DNA of 64,000 bases from CAYPHA01 sp964410215 (lineage in GTDB: Bacteria > Calditrichota > Calditrichia > Calditrichales > CAYPHA01), in the NCBI GenBank assembly GCA_964410215.1, contig CAYPHA010000009.1, forward strand, positions 1 through 64,000, in the 5' to 3' direction. The position numbers and the translations under genes are program-made. How positions within the stretch are numbered: position 1 is the first letter of the stretch; every line of letters begins with the position of its first letter. Below are positions 1-8,724 of this stretch, in pieces. Below the pieces are notes generated by a model. That model was not told where the DNA came from and made no database searches. It saw only the letters and a list, made by a program, of their open reading frames with translations.

Positions 1-94
1 TTTCGGGTTGGTCACCCTTGCCGGCCCATGATTGGAGCAGGAAACCGAAACAAAGAATCAAACCACATCCGAAGATCACATGTTTTCGTTTCAT
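1..94 (-). CDS. Secreted protein, N-terminal part only (runs off left edge)
   Basis: Only the first 31 codons are present. They start at the ATG read from 94 downward and encode a basic start (MKRKH), a hydrophobic stretch and an AWAGK-like tail, which is a plausible signal peptide. A GGGAGA ribosome binding site lies about seven bases upstream. The gene starts 50 bases after the stop of the porin-like gene on the same strand, so the two are probably co-transcribed from the sigma-54 promoter near 1690. Function cannot be assigned from so short a piece. Confidence 0.7.
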   Translation of the reverse strand, partial: MKRKHVIFGCGLILCFGFLLQSWAGKGDQPE

Positions 95-144
95 TGAGAC
101 ATCTCCCTTTTTCGGGTACTTGTTTTTTATCCGTTGTTAAATAA

Positions 145-1617
145 TCAGAACTTATACGTAATCATGCCTTTTACTTCCCAGGCGGCATCATCATTTTTTG
201 TATGGCCGTTTATCAGGTAAAGGGCTGCGTCACCGGGCATGAAATAACCGCCGCGCAGATTGACACCCAGTTCCTCATACAATTTATAACCGAAATTAAA
301 ATCCACTTCCATACCAATATCCGTGGCATCCTCGTCTCCGAATTGCACACTGTCATTCAAGCCGTCGCCATTGGTATCAACCGCCATCCATTCCTTGATC
401 GGTTGCGTGGCCATCAGATAGGTATAGGAGAAAAAGGCACTGAATTTCGGAAAGGGTTTTAATGTGGTATTGACCTGCAGTGCCGTCGTGTTTTCCAGCT
501 CACGATAGCCGCGGACATTAGGTGCGCCAAGACCCTGAGGTGTGATACCTTCTTCATCCGGCATAATGGAATCTTCCCAGATTTCTGTAATGTAAAAGAA
601 ACCGGAAGTACGCAGTTTATTCACGTTGCCTTTGCCTTCGGTCAGATCGTCGTCACCGGAACCCATACCGAGGACTCCTCCGAAAGCGACTTTGTCAGTG
701 GCGGCATAGTTACCCTTAAGATACACATTATATCCGCTTAAATCACCATCATTTTTGTCCCAGAGATCAGGTTTCTTTGTGTCATTTCCATGTTCGGCAT
801 TATCGATGTCGTCTTTCCCCATCAGATAATCAACTTCTCCGTCGATGGAAAGCTTTCCCTGTTTATAGGTACCGCTGAGACCAATAGCGGTCAGTTGCGA
901 TATCTGAGGGGAGAAGCGGGTCTTGAAGAACTGCAGATGATCCGGTACATAGGCATTGTTGTCTTTCATGCTGGCATCGTTGTAGTAAAATCCATAAGCA
1001 TTGTAAGAAAAATTATTCACTTTATTGGAAAAATTCAGCGTAAACAAATCGGCATCGCGGTTATCAACGCCACCTTTCTGGATATCACTCAAATTGTCGC
1101 CGCCTTCACTGACCTTGGCCCAGCCTACGGAAATATTCTCTCCGAGCACATCATTGAAATCAAGCTGGATACCATCGTAGTTATTGTCGACCATAATCTT
1201 GTTTCCGAGTCCGTACCACATCCGTCCGACACGTGCCGTAACGGGCATGTTCGGGACATTGAAATGGAGGTAGGCCTGGTCGATATGAACCAGAAAGTTC
1301 GTATCCTTGTAATCGAACAGGGCGCTGCCGCCGCCGGTCTGTGTCCGCTGAACGCTGCGCAGCGAATTATCAACACCCCACCAGCCCTGGGCGATATCCA
1401 GACGGGTTACAAATTTCAGGTTTTCATTGGCAATACCCTGTACATTGAAACGCAGCATCTGAACAACATAATTGTCATCATACACATCGGTATCAAATGT
1501 AAACGCGTGTTGCGATTGCGCCCAGCTCGTGTAGACGCCGTTTACCTTGAACTCTCCCGCATGCATCGTACTGCCGGCTAAGGCAAGAATGAAAAGAATA
1601 CGAGTAAAATGTTTCAT
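145..1617 (-). CDS. Outer-membrane porin-like beta-barrel protein
   Basis: The 490-residue product has a signal peptide (about residues 1-20, ending MHAG) and then a long alternation of aromatic and polar residues with glycine-rich turns. It ends in a C-terminal YKF, as outer-membrane beta-barrels do. It most resembles phosphate-selective or alginate-export-type porins in overall pattern, but no family-defining motif is visible and the substrate is unknown. The ATG at 1617 has an AGGGAGG ribosome binding site five bases upstream. The gene is divergent from the haem-sensor kinase/sigma-54 activator pair. The spacer carries a sigma-54-type promoter and two dyads facing this gene, so it is the likely target of that system. 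A second secreted protein follows 50 bases downstream. Confidence 0.8.
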   Translation of the reverse strand: MKHFTRILFILALAGSTMHAGEFKVNGVYTSWAQSQHAFTFDTDVYDDNYVVQMLRFNVQGIANENLKFVTRLDIAQGWWGVDNSLRSVQRTQTGGGSALFDYKDTNFLVHIDQAYLHFNVPNMPVTARVGRMWYGLGNKIMVDNNYDGIQLDFNDVLGENISVGWAKVSEGGDNLSDIQKGGVDNRDADLFTLNFSNKVNNFSYNAYGFYYNDASMKDNNAYVPDHLQFFKTRFSPQISQLTAIGLSGTYKQGKLSIDGEVDYLMGKDDIDNAEHGNDTKKPDLWDKNDGDLSGYNVYLKGNYAATDKVAFGGVLGMGSGDDDLTEGKGNVNKLRTSGFFYITEIWEDSIMPDEEGITPQGLGAPNVRGYRELENTTALQVNTTLKPFPKFSAFFSYTYLMATQPIKEWMAVDTNGDGLNDSVQFGDEDATDIGMEVDFNFGYKLYEELGVNLRGGYFMPGDAALYLINGHTKNDDAAWEVKGMITYKF

Positions 1618-1682
1618 GAAGCCTCCCTAAGGTTTTATTGAATTATGAAAGGATTAATTTCACAAGTGGAGAGTATATAATC

Positions 1683-1698
1683 TTCAAATCCCGTACCA
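1683..1698 (-). promoter_or_regulatory. Sigma-54 (-24/-12) promoter for the porin-like gene
   Basis: On the minus strand the bases read TGGTACGGGATTTGAA. Against the RpoN consensus TGGCACG-N4-TTGCA, only the C at -22 (T here) and the C of the -12 GC (A here) differ. It lies about 65 bases upstream of the porin start. The divergent activator carries the sigma-54-contacting GAFTGA loop. A second copy of the same element type occurs at 19851-19866, with the same TTTGAA end. Confidence 0.65.
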
Positions 1699-1769
1699 GA
1701 AATATTCAGCGGGACTAAGTTATATATAAATAATAAGATAGGTTTTATCTTGCCATGTGCTGTAAATAT

Positions 1770-1812
1770 GGTGACCGACGACATATCGTCACCGATGACC
1801 CTATCTCGTCAT
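1770..1812. promoter_or_regulatory. Paired dyads: candidate activator binding sites
   Basis: Two adjacent inverted repeats lie here. The first has GGTGAC at 1770 and GTCACC ending at 1793, with an inner GACGA/TCGTC pair. The second has ATGAC at 1795 and GTCAT ending at 1812. They sit about 75-115 bases upstream of the sigma-54 element at 1683-1698, the usual enhancer distance for NtrC-type activators, and also just upstream of the kinase gene. Binding by the neighbouring response regulator is inferred from position. Confidence 0.5.
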
Positions 1813-1888
1813 TTTATTTTGCCGTTTGCACCGGGCTTGTAAAATGTGGTAAATTGGAGCACATTCCATTCGTGGACGGAGATCATGT

Positions 1889-3808
1889 ATGCGTCTGACC
1901 TTAAAAATCATTCTTATCATCGGTGTAACCGTTTCGGTCATCGTAAGCCTGGTTTTCTGGGTGATCAATCAGCAGTTTGAACGGCAGGTGGAAAAACACC
2001 TGTTGACAACTGCACGGGCGGTGTATGACAATATTGTGATCATGCGGAAATGGGTTTCGGATAAGGAGGGGGTGTTTGTGATTAAAACCCCTCAGGAGCA
2101 AACCAATGCGTTTCTGCCTCATCCCGATTTGTACACGGTGCTGGGAGATACACTCATTCTTAAAAACCCGGCCCTGGTTACGCGCGAACTGAGTGAATTG
2201 AGCCGGACCATTGGCAAGGAATTTTCCTACCATCTGGCCAGCCTGAATTATATCAATCCGGTAAACCAGCCCGATGATTTTGAGAAGGAAGCATTGTTGT
2301 TTTTTGAAAAAAACGGGAACGGGGAGGCCGTCTCGGAATTCTTTCACTTTCAGCAGATCGACAGCGCCAATTATTTCCGGTACTTTGCCCCTCTCTATAC
2401 TGGAGAATCCTGCTTAACCTGCCATGCCGACCAGGGATATGAACTGGGTGATCTGAGGGGCGGCATCAGCATTATTCTGCCTACCGAACAGTACCGTCTT
2501 GCCCGCAGAAGCCAGATTATTTTTTTCAGTCAGACCTGGATCATTACGGCTATTCTGCTGGTTACCGCCATCTTTTTCGCTATCCGCTATAGTGTGATCA
2601 GACCGTTAAGGGCTATTGAATATTCGGCCGAACGTATTCAGAAGGGCGATTATGACCATCAGTTGACGCTTCGAAGCAAAGATGAGATAGGCCATACTGC
2701 GGAAGCATTTGAAAATATGCGGATGACCATTAAGGAATATACGGGACGTCTGAGAGCGTCAGAGGCAAAATACCGTGACCTGATTGAAAATTCCCCGGAA
2801 GCGGTAGCTATAGTGGACCGGAATGAGCGGATTATCGAGTGCAGCAGTAAATTATCCCGGCTGACCGGTTATGATGATACGACCTTGAAGGAAAGACACC
2901 TGAATGAACTTCTGATGAGCGAAAAAACGAGTCCGATCGGTGCGAAGGATCCTTCCGGAAATATGGTGAAACATTTTGAAACCATGCTGGAAACACGGGA
3001 AAAGCTGCATATCCCTGTAGAGATTTATTCCATTGCGGGTTTCTCGCTGGAAAAAAATAATGACCTTACATTTGTATATATACGGGACCTGACCGAACGT
3101 AAAAAAGTGGAAAAGTATGCCTTGCAAACCGAAAAAATGTTCGCGCTCGGACAAATTTCCTCCGGGATCGCCCATGAAATTCGCAATCCATTATTTGCGA
3201 TGAATAATAACCTCGATTATTTGAAAAACAGGTATGGTGATTCGCCGGATTTTCAGGAAATATATCCCGAATTTCTGGATGCGGTGAAGCGTATTGAAGC
3301 GATTGTATCGGCCATTCTCGATTATTCCAGACCCCATGAGCTTTCTTTCAGAAAAATTTCGGTAGAGGATGTGATTAATCAGTCCCTTCTGCTGGTCCAG
3401 AAGCAGTTTGAAAAATCATCGATTCAGATACAAACTGATTTCAAAGCGGAAAAAGCGGAAATTATCGCGGATCCGTATAAACTGGAACAGGTTTTCCTTA
3501 ACCTGTTTCTCAATGCGTTTCAGGCGATGAAGGAAGCCGGCGTTCTGACGGTATCGACTGAAAATCAGGATTCGAAGCTATTAATCAGTGTAAAAGATAC
3601 AGGACAAGGTATTCCAAAGGAAGAACTGGAACGCGTGTTTGATCCGTTTTTTTCCAAGTCACCCAACGGTACCGGTCTGGGTATGTCAATCGTTCAACGA
3701 ATTCTGGAACAACATAAGGCGATTTACCGCATTGAGAGTGAAGTCGGATACGGCACACACTTTTATATCTTATTCAATCAAAACCGGATAGAGCATCATG
3801 AAGTTTAA
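1889..3808 (+). CDS. Membrane sensor histidine kinase with c-type haem sensor domain
   Basis: The 639-residue protein has a transmembrane helix (about 5-26) and an extracytoplasmic domain of the DUF3365/Tll0287 type containing CLTCH (Cys175, Cys178, His179), a covalent haem c site. A second transmembrane helix (about 212-233), HAMP (234-286) and PAS (about 292-405) follow. The HisKA box has His429 in the sequence AHEIRNP. The ATPase domain has an N box near 533, the G1 motif DTGQGIP near 570 and GTGLGM near 594. The start has GGAG seven bases upstream. The gene overlaps its response-regulator partner by 11 bases. The haem suggests sensing of redox state or a small ligand such as NO or CO; the signal itself is unknown. 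Confidence 0.9.
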   Translation: MRLTLKIILIIGVTVSVIVSLVFWVINQQFERQVEKHLLTTARAVYDNIVIMRKWVSDKEGVFVIKTPQEQTNAFLPHPDLYTVLGDTLILKNPALVTRELSELSRTIGKEFSYHLASLNYINPVNQPDDFEKEALLFFEKNGNGEAVSEFFHFQQIDSANYFRYFAPLYTGESCLTCHADQGYELGDLRGGISIILPTEQYRLARRSQIIFFSQTWIITAILLVTAIFFAIRYSVIRPLRAIEYSAERIQKGDYDHQLTLRSKDEIGHTAEAFENMRMTIKEYTGRLRASEAKYRDLIENSPEAVAIVDRNERIIECSSKLSRLTGYDDTTLKERHLNELLMSEKTSPIGAKDPSGNMVKHFETMLETREKLHIPVEIYSIAGFSLEKNNDLTFVYIRDLTERKKVEKYALQTEKMFALGQISSGIAHEIRNPLFAMNNNLDYLKNRYGDSPDFQEIYPEFLDAVKRIEAIVSAILDYSRPHELSFRKISVEDVINQSLLLVQKQFEKSSIQIQTDFKAEKAEIIADPYKLEQVFLNLFLNAFQAMKEAGVLTVSTENQDSKLLISVKDTGQGIPKEELERVFDPFFSKSPNGTGLGMSIVQRILEQHKAIYRIESEVGYGTHFYILFNQNRIEHHEV

Positions 3809-5180
3809 CCTTCTTATTGTGGATGACGAACAGCTTGTCTGCGCATCGATGAAACGTATACTTGAGAATGAAGAACGTGTAATAGATACCGCGCACAGCA
3901 GAGAAGAAGCGCTGGTAATTCTGAAAGACCATCATATTGACCTGATGCTGCTCGATTACAAGCTCCGTGAAGAAGATGGTATTACCTTTCTGAAAGACGT
4001 GAAAGAACTGTATCCGGATCTTACCGTCATTATGATAACCGCTTACGGAAATATAGAGATTGCCGTCGAGGCCATGAAATCGGGTGCTTATGATTTTATA
4101 CAGAAAAAAGCGGAACCCCAGTTTTTAAACTACACGATTAACCGGGCACTGGATACGTTGCGCCTGAAAAAAGAAGTGGAAGAAATGCGCAGCAATTACC
4201 GTAATGGTATTAAAACCGGCGAAATCATCGCTGAATCACCCCTTATGAAACAGGCCATGGGACTGGCCAGCGAGTATGCCAAATCCGATTCCACAGTCTT
4301 GATTACAGGTGAAACGGGAACGGGAAAAACGCTGCTGGCAGGATACCTTCATTCACAGAGTCAGCGCTTCAACCGGCCTTTCGTGGCAATAAACTGTTCT
4401 GCCATTCCTTCTGAATTAATGGAAAGTGAACTTTTCGGCTACGAACGGGGAGCGTTCACGGGAGCACGGAACCAGGGGAAAAAGGGACTGATGGACCAGG
4501 CTGACGGCGGTACGCTCTTTCTGGATGAGATTGGTGAGTTGAATCTTGATATCCAAAGTAAACTGCTGCATGTTTTTGAAAAAAATGAGTTTTTACGCAT
4601 CGGTGCCGTGAATCCAACACGGTCGGATGTACGTTTTATCGCGGCTACCAATTCGGACCTGAATGAACGGGTCAGGCAGAAATCGTTTCGAATGGATCTT
4701 TTTTATCGGTTGAATGTCGCTGCCATCGAGGTCCCTGCACTTCGTGACCGTAAAGAGGATATCATTCCGCTCACAAAACTCTTTGTTGAATTTTTCAACA
4801 CAAAGATGACCAAATCGGTTGAGGTGATTGAGGAAGATGTCTATGAATTTCTCCAGGCATCATACTGGCAGGGCAATGTCCGTGAGCTGCGTAATTACAT
4901 TGAACGGGCGATGCTTCTAAAAAAAGACCGTATACTGCGGTTAAAGGACTTTCTGGACCATACCATACCCCGCCTGAAAGGGAGTGGTGATACTCAGATT
5001 CTGATCAGTGTTGATTATGAAAAGAAGGTTAACATGCTCCATGAAATACAGAAAAAACTGATCCTGCATTCGCTCGAAATAACGGATAATAATATCAGTA
5101 AAGCAGCGGAATTTTTGGGCATTCCACGCACCTCTTTAAGTTCGTGTCTTGACCGGTTCGGGATTAGGGGGAAAAAATAA
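3798..5180 (+). CDS. Sigma-54-dependent response regulator (NtrC family)
   Basis: The 460-residue protein has a receiver domain with the acidic pair Asp9/Asp10 and phospho-acceptor Asp53 (LLDYK). The AAA+ domain has Walker A GETGTGKT near 171 and the sigma-54-contacting loop GAFTGA near 218. A Fis-type helix-turn-helix lies at about 430-455 (ISKAAEFLGIPRTSLS). It should be phosphorylated by the overlapping kinase and then open sigma-54 promoters. The obvious target is the divergent porin-like gene, which has a -24/-12 element and upstream dyads. Translational coupling to the kinase is likely from the 11-base overlap. A purine-rich tail and inverted repeats follow the stop. Confidence 0.93.
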   Translation: MKFNLLIVDDEQLVCASMKRILENEERVIDTAHSREEALVILKDHHIDLMLLDYKLREEDGITFLKDVKELYPDLTVIMITAYGNIEIAVEAMKSGAYDFIQKKAEPQFLNYTINRALDTLRLKKEVEEMRSNYRNGIKTGEIIAESPLMKQAMGLASEYAKSDSTVLITGETGTGKTLLAGYLHSQSQRFNRPFVAINCSAIPSELMESELFGYERGAFTGARNQGKKGLMDQADGGTLFLDEIGELNLDIQSKLLHVFEKNEFLRIGAVNPTRSDVRFIAATNSDLNERVRQKSFRMDLFYRLNVAAIEVPALRDRKEDIIPLTKLFVEFFNTKMTKSVEVIEEDVYEFLQASYWQGNVRELRNYIERAMLLKKDRILRLKDFLDHTIPRLKGSGDTQILISVDYEKKVNMLHEIQKKLILHSLEITDNNISKAAEFLGIPRTSLSSCLDRFGIRGKK

Positions 5181-5182
5181 GA

Positions 5183-5306
5183 AAAAAGAAATAAGAAAAA
5201 AGAAAAAGAAAAAAAGAAGAATCAGGAATCAAGAATGTTTAATCCATTCACCCATAATTATTATTTAAATTCTCAATCCCTGATTCTTACTTTATAATTC
5301 CTGATT
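5183..5306. repeat. Purine-rich tract and alternative inverted repeats after the activator gene
   Basis: Bases 5183-5219 are almost entirely A and G. They run into AATCAGGAAT (5220-5229), which pairs perfectly with ATTCCTGATT at 5297-5306. An overlapping arm, AAGAATCAGG, can pair instead with CCTGATTCTT near 5278-5287. The two competing stems could act as a leaky terminator, but there is no run of T directly after either stem, so this may simply be a small dispersed repeat. Confidence 0.4.
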
Positions 5307-5330
5307 GCCCCCGGCATTATTTCAACATCA

Positions 5331-5738
5331 TCAATTTAATGTACCGTTGTTTCCCTGGCGATTCAGATATACCGCTTGTTCGGTGAAATTGATATCTTTA
5401 CGACTGTAACAAAAACCATTTTCTATCGTTGTCATTCTTGTGGTGTGCATGGCTGAGATAGAGGCCGTTTTCAATTGGTGAATCAAGGGCAAAATGCAGG
5501 CTGCCTTCGATGGATTCAACCGGAATATCCGCCCGGTAAAATGCACCGAATGTCTCATTATAGTATTTTTTAAAGGGTGCATCGGCAAATTCCAGTATTT
5601 TAGGATGTTTCCATTCATTTTCCAGCCATGTCAATACATAAAAAGTGGAGATGGGGTATTTTGATGTCTGGAGGAGGGCGGAGCGAGCCGCGAATATATT
5701 TCGCAGCACGTGTAAAATATGCCGGTTACATGAATGAT
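5331..5738 (-). pseudogene. Remnant of an unidentified coding region, two frames
   Basis: Reading the minus strand, a protein-like stretch (about 5740 down to 5400: YYNETFGAFYRADIPVE, then SPIENGLYLSH) has no start of its own and is entered from the tail of the upstream T9SS gene. It appears to continue near 5400 in a neighbouring frame (RKDINFTEQAVYLN). The shift of frame and the lack of a start or ribosome site suggest a decayed gene. I do not recognise the family. Confidence 0.35.
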
Positions 5739-6638
5739 TCACCGAATTAAATGCAAGGTGATTGTACGTGATTTTGATCCACACGTTAACCGGCAGCAAT
5801 AAATACCGCTGGCAAAGGAACGGGCATCCCATTTGACCGTATGATAACCGGGTCCCTGGTTTTTTGAAACCAATATTGCTATGCGTTTACCCAATATGTT
5901 GTGGATGGTGATTGTGACGTATGGTAGGGACGCAAAATCTTGCGTCCCTACAACAGCCGGAATTGATATATGATACCGTATGGTTGTTACCGCATTAAAC
6001 GGATTGGGATAATTCTGGTAGAGCATAAATCCACCCGGGATGGATTTATCCTCATGCACGATTCCCGTGATTTCAATATTCACACTGTCTACATCGCTGA
6101 AATCACTCTCATTTCCTACGAGATCCAGTGCGGTTATCCAATAATAATACGCCCCACTTTTTGTCAGATTTGTATCCAGGTATGAGGTGTATTGTTTTCC
6201 TACTGAGTTAATATATTCTGCTGTCGCGGTGGTATTGCGTGTTCCACGATAGATATTATAAAGAATTAGATCTTCCGCTGATGAAGGTGACCAGGATAAT
6301 TCTACCGTTTCTTCAATAATATTTGCCCGGAGATTTTCAGGAATATCCGGAGCCGTGAGATCAAGATCTTCATTCCGGAGAAACAGACTGATGCCGCCGC
6401 TACGGCCGCTGACAAAGATGTCCTCCCTGCCGTCTTTATTAGTATCGGTAAAGCGGGGTGTCGACTGGCCCACTACATCAATCAATCCAAATTCGGCTCC
6501 GATCAGCAAATCCATATAACCGTCATTATCGATGTCATACACTGCCGGATAGGATTCATTTATGCCCTTACCCCATCCGAACACATTGACTTCGGTATAG
6601 GTCTGGCTGATAACGGTTTCCAGGCATAAACTGATCAT
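5739..6638 (-). pseudogene. Truncated T9SS-secreted FG-GAP/fibronectin III protein
   Basis: The 299 codons encode an FG-GAP/VCBS-like calcium-binding repeat (DIDNDGYMDLLIG, then DTNKDGREDIF), a fibronectin type III domain (about residues 95-185: PDIPENL to DSVNI) and a type IX sorting domain (YQNYPNPFN, LGKRIA, ASGIY). There is no signal peptide and no ribosome site at the ATG. Upstream, from about 6705 to 6595, protein-like sequence continues in another frame (LIDPGVVVPLTGHRLYYDQF), so the N-terminal part seems lost or frameshifted. A 28-base palindrome lies inside the sorting-domain coding sequence and adds residues between its first and second strands. Probably a broken cell-surface or secreted protein. 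Confidence 0.6.
5924..5951. repeat. Perfect palindromic element inside a coding region
   Basis: GTAGGGACGCAA (5924-5935) and TTGCGTCCCTAC (5940-5951) are exact reverse complements around a four-base loop. The element lies within the T9SS sorting-domain coding region and is read through in frame as VGTQDFASLP. Other T9SS sorting domains pass directly from the NPFN-containing strand to the VTITIHN-like strand, so this looks like an in-frame insertion of a small mobile palindrome. Confidence 0.7.
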
Positions 6639-7066
6639 AATACAAACGATGACCGGTCAACGGAACCACCACACCTGGGTCGATCAACTTATCATTCAGG
6701 AAAAGTGTTCGAAGTCTTTAATTTGTTTCAAAAATCTATGAAAATGACGCCGTGAAATATTCCAGATAATATTAATAAAGCAAAAACCATTTCTGGGAAA
6801 TGTGTTATATCCGGGAATGGGGAAAATGATTCTTTATTATAAACAGATGCAGTATAAAATTCAATAGTGAGCCGAATGTAAATATAAATGCTTCCCGCGT
6901 AAAAATGCTGTCAATTTCATGATGCGAACAGGTCGTTATTTTACAACCATTGCAGTCCGGTCATTTTCAGGCAGTTAACTCCAAAAAAATGATATTCCGT
7001 TAACAATTCCTGAATTTTTCCGTAGATATCTGTAAATTGTTTTATCGTTGATAAAGGATGCCGTGA
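6639..7066. other. Intergenic region with decayed coding sequence
   Basis: This is a 428-base stretch. The first 60-70 bases (minus strand) hold a protein-like frame that probably belonged to the truncated T9SS gene. The rest is AT-rich and without a convincing gene. It should contain the promoter of the SpoIIE phosphatase gene at its right end, but I could not pick out a confident -35/-10 pair. Confidence 0.4.
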
Positions 7067-8632
7067 ATGAAAGTACAATGGAAATATGCCCTGCAGACGA
7101 TGCTGTCTGCCATCATCTTATTCCTCCTGTTGTTAGCTTTTTATCTTCCCCGTACCGTGGTTTATGAACAGGCAGGGGAGAAATTTGAAGAAGTTCTGGC
7201 CGATAGTACTATACAGATTCCCGGTGACCAGGAGATGTTCCGCGTTGGCTTTGTTTACGGGTATCTGATCAATGTGGAAAGTGGTTTGTTTCTGGGTTTG
7301 TTCCTGGTCAGTATCCTGATATCGGTGATTGTTGTATTCATTTATCACACGGTTTTCCGGAAAAAAGCACGGGATTTTCTGCTGGTTGATCCACTTGATT
7401 CTCTGAAAAACATCCTTTCCAATATGATCCTGTTCAGCTTCGGTGTCTTTAACCGCCGTGCCGCCGAACCGTTGCGCTATTATTTTAATCTGCCCGTTAA
7501 ATCCAGGATTATCGGGCTGCTGGCCTATGCCCTGATCTTCTTTTCCATCTCCCTCTTATACGATTTCCCGGAAGGACATTACTTTGTGAGTCAGTTCCGG
7601 GTCCTGGTTATTATCTGGCCCGTCTATCCGATCCTGTTGATTACACTTACCTTTTTTGTGAGAGGATTCCGTAAAAATTTCCAAAAACGCCTGCTCTGGC
7701 TCTCCATAGGTGGGCTGATGGTATACTGGCTGGTCAGCGGTTATATCGGTGCGCAGATCGGTTATTCTTCACAGGATGCAATGCAGGCTGATATGAGCTA
7801 TTTTCCTTTCGTGAATGTTAAAGATCTGCTGACCAATCTGCTGATCGTTCTCGCTTTTTCGTTTTACATCGAGCTGATGAAGTCGGCCGTTGCCGAAAAA
7901 AGCCGGATGGAAGCCGAGATCCGGGTGGCACAGCGTATTCAGAACGAACTGATACCGGAAATCAGGTTGGAAACCGACTCCTGGGCCTTAATCGGTGAAA
8001 CACGACCGGCAAAAGAGGTTGGCGGCGATTATATCGATGCCGTGCACATGGAAGATAGCAATATGGCCGTAACGGTCGCTGATGTTTCCGGCCACAACGT
8101 CGCCTCCGGATTATTGATGAGCATGTTGAAGACGGCCTTCCGGACGGAACTGAACTATTTCAGGGATCCGGCCACGCTCACCGCGTCTTTAAACAGGACG
8201 ATATATGATAACAAAGACAAAAGCATGTTTATCAGCTTCATGTTTGGATTTATAAGTAAAAATGACCAGACCTTTTCGCTGATCAATGGCGGCCACCCAC
8301 CGCTGCTGCATGTTTCCGCTAATAATGGAAAAATAAGCGAATACCGCACCGGCGATCTGGCACTGGGTCTTAAAAAAGAAGCAACCTTCCAGGCTAAAAT
8401 AATACCATTTAACTCAGGTGATATTTTCGTATTGTACAGTGACGGTCTGATGGAGTCCACCAATGCTGCCGGCGGGGAGTGGGGTCTTGAGCGCATGAAA
8501 GCGTCGTTGCTGGAAGTAAAAGATGCGCCTGTCGATACGATTTATACATCTTTGATCGAAGCAGCCGATCGCTTCCGCGGATCCATGCCCCAGCGTGACG
8601 ATGTGACCCTCCTGGTGCTCAAAATGCGCTGA
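7067..8632 (+). CDS. Membrane-anchored SpoIIE-type serine phosphatase
   Basis: The 521-residue protein begins with a membrane part of about six or seven helices (first about 11-28, next about 73-96, more between 120 and 270). A short linker (EIRVAQRIQNELIP) and a C-terminal PP2C/SpoIIE domain from about 290 to the end follow. Metal-binding motifs are visible: EVGGDYIDA, VADVSGHN, SLINGGHPP, LYSDGLMES and the final QRDDVT. Proteins of this class dephosphorylate anti-sigma-factor antagonists (RsbU/RsbP-like) in partner-switching pathways. No antagonist or anti-sigma gene is adjacent, so the partner is unknown. The ATG has AAAGGAT seven bases upstream. A copy of a dispersed 24-base repeat begins 16 bases after the stop. 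Confidence 0.88.
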   Translation: MKVQWKYALQTMLSAIILFLLLLAFYLPRTVVYEQAGEKFEEVLADSTIQIPGDQEMFRVGFVYGYLINVESGLFLGLFLVSILISVIVVFIYHTVFRKKARDFLLVDPLDSLKNILSNMILFSFGVFNRRAAEPLRYYFNLPVKSRIIGLLAYALIFFSISLLYDFPEGHYFVSQFRVLVIIWPVYPILLITLTFFVRGFRKNFQKRLLWLSIGGLMVYWLVSGYIGAQIGYSSQDAMQADMSYFPFVNVKDLLTNLLIVLAFSFYIELMKSAVAEKSRMEAEIRVAQRIQNELIPEIRLETDSWALIGETRPAKEVGGDYIDAVHMEDSNMAVTVADVSGHNVASGLLMSMLKTAFRTELNYFRDPATLTASLNRTIYDNKDKSMFISFMFGFISKNDQTFSLINGGHPPLLHVSANNGKISEYRTGDLALGLKKEATFQAKIIPFNSGDIFVLYSDGLMESTNAAGGEWGLERMKASLLEVKDAPVDTIYTSLIEAADRFRGSMPQRDDVTLLVLKMR

Positions 8633-8648
8633 GACAGGATCCGTCGTA

Positions 8649-8672
8649 TCAGACGGGATCACAGGATTGACA
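8649..8672 (+). repeat. Dispersed 24-base repeat, copy 1
   Basis: The bases starting TCAGACGGGATCACAGGATT match the copy at 47358-47381 (minus strand) at 22 of 24 positions. Both copies start 16 bases after the end of a stop codon and in the same orientation relative to the upstream gene. Confidence 0.6.
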
Positions 8673-8724
8673 TAAAATATAATGCTAGTCTGAATGCATC
8701 ACTGTGGCATGATGGGTTGGATGA

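Noticed and set aside
790..1581. Long plus-strand frame opposite the porin-like gene
   Set aside because: It is a mirror of a well-supported gene with a signal peptide and a ribosome site. Its own translation has no domain pattern and no ribosome site.
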